A stretch of DNA of 64,000 nt. Origin: Bugulina stolonifera (Eukaryota > Bryozoa > Gymnolaemata > Cheilostomatida > Bugulidae). Every line of letters begins with the position of its first letter. The stretch's first letter is position 1. Positions 50,301 to 60,900 of this stretch are shown here, piece by piece. The notes under the pieces were generated by a model, which saw only the letters and a list, made by a program, of their open reading frames with translations, did not search any database and was not told the origin of the DNA. Location of the stretch: the NCBI GenBank assembly GCA_935421135.1, contig OW285190.1:11418501-11482500 (forward strand). The letters run 5' to 3'. A program made the position numbers and the translations under genes.

Positions 50301-53300
50301 CATGAAATTATTGGTGCCGTGTTGTAACATTTATGTTACAATATAACATAATTATAGTAGCTTATTCAGTTCCACTCTTGCAGTGTAAAAATTCATGCAT
50401 AGCCAGCGCTGAGAAGCAGAATATAATAAGTGTGGTAATCATTGTATTAAATTTGAACGAGGGCCTTCTTTCCTTGAACCAACGGGCTAAACGTCCCGCT
50501 AAAGAAGCTCAAAATATTCTGAACTAAATTCTAAAACACAGACTTTCTGCATTTCCTACATCTACTGTAATATCAAATAAATTTATAAAGATGTGCTTTG
50601 CTCCATTAATTATGTACATGTATACATGTTCATGTAATTAAAATTTCTTGACATCAAAATTGAAAAGAGCACATTCAATTATTTCAGTTCCATGCTTTTT
50701 ACAAGTTAGTAGTTTTGGTTGGACAAGGCTTGCTTCTAGAAAGACATACATAAGATATACTATGTGTATATGTGGAGATTTATAATATATGTATATATTA
50801 TACATTGCTTTTCCTCTTTTACACAACATGCTGAAGACAAGCACATGTGGTAGTATGTCAGTGTGTAGCAGATGTAAACAAACAGGCAGCTGTAAAATAT
50901 TTTAGTCATTATTGAACTCATTTAGAATTCAAATCATAATCAAAGATTAGAGGCACTCAGGGTGGATAATATTGGTGGTGAAGTGTTTCTATCAATACAG
51001 ACATTCAATTAGACAACATGTGGCTAATAATCAGGCTCCCAATTACCACCAGAATTTAACTGCTATGTATTTGGAGATTAGCATTCGTGCCAAATGATGA
51101 TAACATCTGCCTCCCCTCCAGGACCAGGAGTGGATGTAGTAAACAAATAACAGTGATGTGTATATTTATGCTGTATGGGTAATCCGAGGACTTCAGTGCT
51201 GCTTATATAAGTGCACCACATATATATACATGTATGTTACGTTTAGTGCTCATATACATGTACATGTAGCATAGCGATAACAATTATGTTAATGAGCAAC
51301 TTACTAGAAAGCGTTGACTAAAACTTTCGCATGTTATTAAAAGAGCTTTATTTTGTAAAATTTTACAGTGATTTGACATCGCCAACATGCAGGGAATTTG
51401 TCTTCTTCATTGTAGTAGGTATATATAGTGGCACCTCAGCTCCTTGCCCCCAACCCACTCTTAGGACCTAGGGCCATGTGAAAATATTGTAACGTTATAA
51501 TTATAGGTGAGGTGAGGTATTCTTATATGTACAGTTTAAAAGGGCATCTATCTGTCCACATTTATATTTCAGCTAATTTCTTTCATGGAGGCCTATGCAG
51601 TACAGCGCTACTGAATGGCAGTAGCAGAAGAGTGACAATCACATTCTGTACCATATTTTTACAGTAATTGGAAGCAGTATTTACAGTAAACTTCTTATTA
51701 CGATTATATCTGCAATGACTTGTATGTTTGTACGCTAATAAGTTCTAATAAACCATATTGAATTACCTGTATGTATTGAATCTTGATGGGATTTACATAG
51801 CCAGTGTGTCCCCCCCCATTTCCTCTTCCCGACCTACCAGCTAATCTTGAGCTACAAGGGTCTACAACCCACCTTATTATCTCTTTAGACAGTGGTCCGA
51901 AATTATTACATAACAAAGATGTTAATGCTCGTTGACATGTTGTGATATAAATCAAGATTGTTAGATTACTCTTGTTACATGTATGTTATTACTAAATTAT
52001 TATTATTGTACTAATACAATTATATTATGCGCCACATTTCCACATTTATCGAAGCCGTAGTTATTTAATTTGTGTTGCTGTTGTAACTCTTGGCACATGA
52101 TGCCACATTTGCTCCAGTTCTCTGTCCTTTTAAAGTCAACTGTGATATAGTAACAGTGGTAATAATGAACTATTGTGTAGGCTAGCTGCTGTGTGCCCTG
52201 GGTATTGCGTCTGTTGGCAGTACAGGTTCTGAACAAGGAAGTATGGTGGGTCAAGTTGAACCTGGTGCCCAGGCCAGAGAATTGGGGGTTTCATCTCAGA
52301 AGAAGAGGTCTTAAGACTGTCAAGGCCAGCATATAAGTGAGAGGCTTTAGTCTACTTACCACTGAAGCATTTTAAAAAGTGTCACCATGCAAACAATTAT
52401 TAAATATAAAAAATGAAGTATAATATTTCAATTTGATATTATAATTAACACATTAATAATTATTTGCTAAGATTAATTTTCACAATTTCACTAATTAAAA
52501 TACCAAACCATATTTATTATTAATTTTAAGTTTTTTATATTTTCTACCTTAGGTGTCATTATTTTTAATTTTAATTTTAAAATGACACTAACCATGATCT
52601 TGGCCTTGGTGAAAAGTTTCAAATAAAGTCTAGAAACTCACAAGCTATGCCATCTGTTGTCAATTAAAATAATTTCTTGAAAAGAAAGGGAAGTTGTGTC
52701 TCACCCTAGAGGGGTGGGAAATACAGGCTACAAGGGCTGTAAGATATTCAGCCCTAATTATTTGTGGTGAGAAAAATTATCTTTCCACCTTATGACAAGC
52801 CAAATCCATTTTGCAGCAATTATCTATTATTAATATTTTAAATGAATCATCCATCAACATGGGGGTTGGGTGACCAAACAACCTAAAATAATATTTCTAA
52901 ATTTATCATAAGGCGTACCAAAATCTCAACTGAGCCTTGGGTTCAGAAAATTAGTGGTTGTGTGTGGCGTTGGGTACGGTGAGAAAGTAAGCTAAACCAA
53001 TCAAACAACCAACCAAACCATCTTTGTCTTCTGGGTACAGTATATGTATTGTGCTGTCTGTCTTCCAATGAGAGACCGGGTCATCTGATTCAAAGCAAGA
53101 TACCAAACTATTTCATCGGAAAGCTTGGAACCCTGGCTAAATGCTATGCAGAATTATATTATTGGAAAGAGTTCATATTATAATGTACATCTATTCATAC
53201 TTTCATACAATAAATACTTCTGAACCAAGATGACTGGTACCCAGACTACGTCTGTAGCTGTTAGGTGCAGAAGTAGAGAACTTTAAATAACCTTAGTCTC

Positions 53301-55975
53301 TTGTTTGTGGGTGGGGTTTGAGGTAAGGGCGGTCTACCAACAAAAGTAGAGAAAACAACTTCTCCTGCTTCAGTTTTGGGGAAGGACAAAGGCTATCTCA
53401 TATTCTCCACTTCTGCACCAAACTCATCTGTATCATGTAGGTATATATGTCTGTAGCATGTAGGTATATACAGTACATGTATCATTCTGCACCAAACTCG
53501 TCTGTATCATGTAGGTATATATGTCTGTAGCATGTACATGTAGGTATATACATGTACATGTATCATGTCTGTAGTATGTACATATCTATGTCTGTAGTAT
53601 CTAAGTATCTATGTATGTAACATGTAGGTATCAATGCAATAGGCCTATAGCGAGTGTAGTAGTTAGGTCTAGTCTAGAGCCTGGTATATGAATACAGGCA
53701 TGGTCAATCACCAACATACACGCCCTTGCTTGTGGAACATTCAGATTTCAGGCTTGGATAGTTATTAAAAGGATATATCTTTCTTAATTATCACACATAC
53801 GTGTGGTTATCATAAATTTAAATGTGACACCGTGTCATCGAAAACGCCGAAGACACAACTTGGAGGTTGTTATGTCTCCATCTTTGAAGGTTAGCCAATT
53901 GGTGGCAACACCAACAGCTGTCAACTACGTCACCAGATAATCAAATCTGAATTAATAACCTGTAGAAAACCAACTTTCTGAACATATAAACACTTAATTC
54001 ACTTCCTGTTACTGCTTTGAATATAACACCATTTTTACAGTGCATTTTGAAATTTGTTTTGCTTTATATGATTTCACAAGATTACCAAGTTTTTTTCAAG
54101 GCTGTGTGGTGGGCTAATCTGATTGCAATATGGATGTGTTTTTGCGCCAAGATAATGGCATTCTGTCATACCTTACATTATTAAAACAAAAGATTAGGGT
54201 CTATTTACCAAAAGCTAAAATATTAAGGACATGAAAGCAACAGTCACGGTTTTACTTGTGAAAAGGAGGGTGCACATGGACACCTAGGTATTTCTGAATG
54301 CCTACAGTTTTGAATTTCACATTTTGAAATTAGTATTACTACCCATCTTATTCTGTTGGTTTAGAGTGCGTATACATGTACTTAAGGATTAAGACCTAGA
54401 GAAACTGTTTGCACTGCCAAAATATTGAGGATAAGGCATACCTTCACCAGGGTAAGACAAGACATGACACGGCATAATGATCTCTAATCTAGATAGGATT
54501 AGGATTACCAAGGCACAAGATGTTGGCACCACGCTGTCAACAAAAGTATATACATACAAATACGTAAACTGTCGTGAAATTATTTTCTTCAATTCTCTCT
54601 CTAGGCCTAGTAACCTGGTATATGGACATGTATATGATATCAGCTGGGTGCAGCACTGTACACTATTTTGATAGACTGAAATTCATGTTTGTAGTTGGGA
54701 CAATTGGGTTGTTAGGTTGGTGGCTACCCACAAGGAAACACTTAACACAGCCTCTCCTACTAAGTTGGTTTAATCAGCCTTAGACTTGCTGTCAAGGACA
54801 GTAATCATCCCCTATAATGCACATAATATGTTACGCAATATTTTAATTCTTCCCATCAGGTTGGTTAGGGGTGCATCAGGTAAAGTGCAGTGATTCTACA
54901 GATAATTTCCTGTGGATCTCACATAGCCAGTACATTGCTCATTGTAAAACTAGTGCTTGGCCGTGGAACAAGTTTTCCAACTTGCTTGAAAACAGTGGAA
55001 TGTGCTTCTCTCAGGCATGTAAGGGTAAAGAGAGAATGACTCCAACTGCTGCTAAATTGGTGTAGGCTTGTACAATGTACATATTATTACAATGGTATAT
55101 TGACAGTTGACTAAACATATATAAACAGGTAAGACTAATTGAACTATATTTGATTTCTCTGATCTGACATATTCACTTGAGTTCGGGCTATATTTGAGCT
55201 ATTATAAAAGTTTGTCTGAGGGTTAAATTGGGATAATTGTGAAATAATTAGCAATAAATACAGTATTTGAGTCAATTCACACAGACTCCCATCTACAATG
55301 TATACTACAGAAAAACATCTACTACTTGCCATAAAATAGTGGAAGAGAGAGGTATGCTTGTGGGAATTTCACTGGATCAGCTGGCATGTAAATATAAGCT
55401 TGAAGCAAACCACAGTTTATCATAACATTGTATTCTCCTCAGTTCCAAGTTAGTGCTTGGCTGTGTTGGTTGGCAGTGGATATACTAACAAATAATATTT
55501 TATTAAATAACCATACCATATCCACTTCCACCTTGTTCGATTATATTATCAATAGTGATTATAGAAAATTGAAAATATATGATTTATTATTCTAAAATAG
55601 TTATTATTCTAGCATGACATGTCATTTTAGTTAAGTAATCCCTTAAGCCTACACCAGTGTTGAATGGTTTGAATCTGCACAGAGGCTAATGATTATGCAT
55701 TTCCACAGGCTAAAGAGGAAAGTGTCAAGGTAAGGCATGTGTGACACTTTTTCACAATAGGTAATCATGTATCAAATAGTAATCAGCGTGTAGTTAGCCC
55801 TGCCCACTATTCCAGCAGTTACAAACCTACAATATACTGTACTATTATATAGCACTTTACTATCATGTGCCATGTATATATTGTATAGTATGTACTGAAG
55901 CCAGTATCATTTACTAGGAGATAGTCACAGAGGTAGGTTTCAGGTATGTAAGATCTTCTATACTTTTACCTACAC
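47385..55975. other. Long gene-free region upstream of the Frizzled satellite
   Basis: About 8.6 kb in which I can support no gene. Open frames are short and biased by A/T composition. Contents include two related repeat copies at about 49150-49265 and 53335-53425 (both with AGAGAAgACAACTTC followed by 'ctcatattctcc.cttctgcacc'-like sequence), a small inverted repeat at about 52552-52599 (GTGTCATT...AATGACAC), and a tandem tract at 53425-53640. The stretches 55717-55737 and 55916-55930 look like AG-exon-GT micro-exons but lack any supporting frame. Confidence 0.5.
53425..53640. repeat. Degenerate tandem repeat (CTGTAGCATGTAGGTATATATGT)n
   Basis: About nine imperfect units built from CTGTAKCATGTAGGTATATA, with ACATGTAC insertions. 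Confidence 0.85.
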
Positions 55976-56700
55976 TGCACCACATCGCACCACATCGCAT
56001 CGCATCACATCGCATCACAACGCATCGCATCGCATCGCATCGCATCGCATCACATCACATCACATCACATCGCATCACATCGCATCACATCGCATCGAGC
56101 TATACTATACCATATCACACCGCATCACATCACATCACATCGCATCACATCACATCGCATCACATCGCATCGCATCGCATCACATCACATCGCATCACAT
56201 CGCATCGAGCTATACTATACCATATCACATCGCATCACATCGCATAGCATCACATCGCATCACATCGCATCGCATCGCATCACATCACATCGCATCACAT
56301 CGCATCGAGCTATACTATACCATATCACACCGCATCACATCACATCACATCGCATCACATCACATCGCATCACATCGCATCGCATCGCATCACATCACAT
56401 CGCATCACATCGCATCGAGCTATACTATACCATATCACACCGCATCACATCACATCACATCGCATCACATCACATCGCATCACATCGCATCGCATCGCAT
56501 CACATCACATCGCATCACATCGCATCGAGCTATACTATACCATATCACACCGCATCACATCACATCACATCGCATCACATCACATCGCATCACATCACAT
56601 CACATCGCATCACATCACATCGCATCACATCGCATCACATCACATCGCATCACATCGCATCGAGCTATACTATACCATATCACATCGCATCACATCACAC
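55976..56700. repeat. CACATCGCAT satellite with 100-135 bp higher-order units
   Basis: About 725 bp of CGCAT and CACAT pentamers. A non-pentamer spacer, CGAGCTATACTATACCATAT, interrupts it six times, beginning at about 56096, 56206, 56306, 56416, 56526 and 56661. The units are therefore spaced 110, 100, 110, 110 and 135 bp apart and share the same internal order of CGCAT and CACAT, showing whole-unit duplication. It ends about 1.3 kb upstream of the Frizzled start codon. Confidence 0.95.
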
Positions 56701-56901
56701 TACACTACACTTTCTACAATACTCTTTGTAATGTACATGTACATGCTGCACACAACGAATTTCAAAGTTTACAAAACCATCCATATTTTGATATTGGTAA
56801 CACTACAGTGCCAGCCACAATCTACAGTACATGTACCAGCACTACACATAACTAGATATCTATATATACATGTACATAACACAATGCTGACTACATTTGA
56901 T

Positions 56902-57021
56902 ACCACCACATTACTACACAACACTGTCTAAATATACCACTACATTGCTACACAACACTGTCTACATATATACTGCTACATTGCTACACAACACTGTCTA
57001 CATATACCACTACATTGCTAC
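56902..57021. repeat. About 35-bp tandem repeat
   Basis: Three and a half copies of a unit running ACTACATTGCTACACAACAC then TGTCTACATATACC. Confidence 0.85.
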
Positions 57022-57989
57022 ATCTCCACTAACACAACACATATCATACTACGTTGTGACACCAGGCTCAACACACTATATAATTATAGTCAAGTGCGTT
57101 CTAGTGTTTGTCTCATGAAAACCTAAACATATTTATCTTTGGATTAGGTTCAACTTAATGCTATGGATATATATTGAATGTATGCCTGTCAAGAGCTAGT
57201 GGGAGAAGTGGAAGAGCATAGTTCATACAGTAAACACATCATTCCTTACAAAAACTGCTAGCAGTGTACATCAATATCACAGTCCACAGTCGATAACCAA
57301 GAGAAGCCTCAGTACTGGTAAGATACACTAACAGGGTAAAAATCTTAGGCTATTCAATAAAAATATGGTGATATACATGTACATTTTATTGCAAGTCATG
57401 TGTAGTGGGTGCAGAAACTTGTATGCTACTTTTGATGTAGATAGGTGTACGAAAGGTTAAAACTGGTAGACCTATATTTTATCATACCCCCTATTATTGT
57501 AAACTTAACTCAGGGCTAATGGGGAAGTAAATATCTAGTCATTATTTGCATATCAAGATTACAATTATATCAACGAGGGTTAATAGCCAGTATATTAGAT
57601 GTGTAACAAATCTCATGGTGTTTAGCTACAGTATATTAGTTTAGTGGCTGTATTCCAACAGCTTCAGTAGATAGAGATAAGGCAGCAGAGTTATCTATGT
57701 ACCATCATACGCTTCCCATGGTGTACGAGATCATATACTGCTCTACTCCGTCATAGATACATCGCTAACTCTGCAAACAAGGTTACTATTGATCTATTCA
57801 ATGAAAAGATTGTTCATAAATCAGATTACGTGTTCATCTAATTGAGTGTCTTTTTGCTAATCAATTAGAGTTATCACTTTCATTTCAGAAGTTAACAGAA
57901 GATCACTTAGCTGCCGGAATACATAAATGCATCTGCTGCCGCCATATTAAAGATTTCTCGTGTGACGAGATTATCTTAGTCTCGCGAAT
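57022..57989 (+). promoter_or_regulatory. Upstream region and probable 5' UTR exon of Frizzled
   Basis: No separate gene is seen. A good acceptor (pyrimidine-rich, CATTTCAG) at 57889 suggests that the 5' UTR exon containing the start codon begins at 57890, with a noncoding exon further upstream. An in-frame TGA just before the ATG at 57990 supports that start. TCTCGTGTGACGAGA (about 57955-57970) is a small palindrome in the leader. Confidence 0.45.
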
Positions 57990-60900
57990 ATGTTTGAAGA
58001 AAAACTGGTGAGATTTTTACTCTTGTTATCATGCAATTACTTGGCAATATGGAGTGTCGGAACGGACAGGTTCGCACAGAAAAAGTGTGAAGAAATAACA
58101 GTACCCATGTGTAAAGGAATTGGGTATAATCAAACTTATATGCCAAACCAGTTCAACCACGATAACCAAGAAGAGGCTGGTTTAGAGGTGCATCAGTTCT
58201 GGCCGCTTGTGGAGATAGAATGTTCACCAGACTTGCAGTTCTTCCTGTGTAGCATATACACGCCGATATGCGTCGACAACTATGATAAACCACTCCCCGC
58301 TTGTCGGAGTGTTTGCGAAAGAGCAAAATCTGGCTGCGCCCCTTTAATGAGACAATATGGATTTATGTGGCCAGAAAGAATGAGATGTGAAGATTTACCA
58401 GAATACGGTGACAAAAGAAACCTGTGTATGGATTTTAACACGACCAATACACAGGCCACCACAAAGAAACCAGTATCCCATAGGATTCCATCTAAACCCG
58501 TGCAAGGTCTACCTTCACTCAAACCTACTGACAGATCACTTCCCAGTGTCCCTGGTGACAGATCTCTTCCCGGCCTTCCTGGTAAGTTGACATGTAACTT
58601 AAAAACTCAGTTTTTGACATGCTTTGCCTTACAGGAAATGGGCCAAGTCATACTACTCGTATTAATAAGGGAGATAATAAAAACAATAGAAGACTTGCAC
58701 CAGAATATAAAATAGGCCTATGAAGTTGTATGCACACTACAAATTGTAGTATTATTTTAACCTCTTGGGTATTAGTATGCTTATATTGACTGACAGCTAG
58801 AATGATATAGCTGTGATAGTAAAGCACTTTGTCAAACTTCTCTATTTGTATTTACGGCTCTCTTTGTTTAAATATAGTATAAAATTACAGTTATGTTAAT
58901 TCTGCGTATACCACCCAGGTCCAACTTCACATAGTCAACATTATGTGCACAAACACTCTCGTCTAACAAAAATAATCCCAAAATAGAGAATAGTAATTAT
59001 ATCCTCCAATCAGGAAATCTTCCGAGACTTGGAAGCAGAACTTTCTGGTTTCTTTCTAAGCTACATGTAAAGGTCAACCCAACACTTAGCCACAAAATAG
59101 TACACCCTAAAAGCTTGTGTTATTATGGTTCATCAGTTTGTACTGGAGGGGGGGGGGGGGTAAAAGTTTCTCAGCAATTGTCCTTGCTAACATCCTACAT
59201 GCACATGATAGTTGGATGTTAGCCTTAGTTCCCAGTTCTCTAAAGAGCAGATGGTGATCATGAAAATAGCAGTAGAACAAAGACTGACTGGTGTCTAATA
59301 AGTGTTGTCACTCAACTAACTGCCTTCACCAGGGCATGCTATTTTGGAAGAATTTAAATCTAGGCTAGAAAGAGAAACTTTCACTTAGCTATTGATTTTA
59401 AACTCACTTGAGCCTGACAACTAGCCACTCCAGACAATGCAGGGTGACCTGCACAGATGTGCTCTCCCTTAATTACTATCATTTCTTTGTCCTTCTGTGT
59501 ATTTCTTTGGCAACAATAGACTACTACCATAATTATGATGAGCCTAGATTACACGCTTCACCAGCTTGGTTATACAAGGAGCAGATTTAATTGACTAATT
59601 ATTAGCCCAGGCCCAGTTCCACTTTCTTAAATTATTACATAAGTTGCGTGCGGCTAAACAATGAGCTATCTACAGAAGAAAACACTATTTAGAACTACAT
59701 GTACATGTACATGTCTATTTCTCTATTAGTAATGCACAGAGCAATACAGACGCTGCGCTAGCACCAGTTGACCAATATCTGTTTGCTGTGACTATATTAC
59801 TCTAAGAGGCTATGCTGTACATATCAGTTTTTAAAATCCATTAAATGACATAAATTGCACCTTAGCTAGCCCTAGGGGGACAAAAGTCAACATTAATATT
59901 TATTAGGCTAGTGACACCCAAGTTCTAGTACTTAGGAGTTACCCTTGGTGTCAGCAGTTTGAAATGCTGTCTCAATTACAGCACTTGGCAGAGCCTGTCA
60001 TACTAGAGTACTTGATAAAGCCTGTCATATAATTATATTTCCATAGGGTAAATAAAAGCATATTTACTTGATTCTCATACTGTAGGTGTCAGATCTCTCA
60101 TATGTGTATATATAGGAAAAGCACTTGCAATCACTTTGTTGATTTGAAACAAAGAATCAATAAGTTATCAGGAAACTCTCTATCCACTAGGAATAATTAG
60201 CATGGGTTTTGTTTCACTGGATTTATTCAAAAAGAATATTTGCAATATACCAGGCTTCAGTCTACAAGTGGCCTACTATTTTTGGCAATGACAATCACGA
60301 AGTTTACATAAACCATGTGCAATCTATAAATAGTTTCAGTACGGTCTCCTTGCTGCTGACTGCAGCCCTGACACATGGAAGCTGATACCTGCTAGTGATC
60401 TGTCATCATGTTGTGGCTGCAAACATAAACAATCTTGCTGCAGCTGAAATAAACATTTGCAAGATGTTTCCTGCATGTCTATAAAGTCATCATTTGTCAA
60501 CAAACCTAATTGGAGGGATTGAGTTGCTTCAACTTGTGCTGAATTGAATCATTTATGTGATTGACGGCACTTAATGAGAAATTAGTCTTCATTCATTTTC
60601 AAATGAGCAGCAAGTTGAGTGTACTAGTTCTTGCCGATCAAGAATTTTAGATGAATACATATACACATGTATATCATTTGAGGCTATAGTGTTATAGATA
60701 GTACTATATCATTGCTGCTAATTGTCTATTTATTAATACACCACTTAGACTTTCAGTACTAGCTGTTAAGTACCTGTGATAAAGCTATGTTTAACAGGTA
60801 TGTTAACAACTTTCATGACTTAATGATTTGTATCAAAATACAGTAGTGTTAATGTATAATATTTACATCATCGCCAGAAGGCAAAAGCTCTGCAGGGTCT

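Noticed and set aside
54871..55065. 64-codon ORF with scattered Cys and Trp
   Set aside because: No signal peptide, no family resemblance and no splice-supported continuation.
55717..55930. Possible micro-exons (AKEESVK and EIVTE between AG and GT)
   Set aside because: Only 21 and 15 nt long, no neighbouring exons in compatible phase, no recognisable protein.
55976..56700. Regular repeats with spacers, superficially CRISPR-like
   Set aside because: The 'spacers' are identical and the 'repeats' are pentamer satellite; the genome is eukaryotic.
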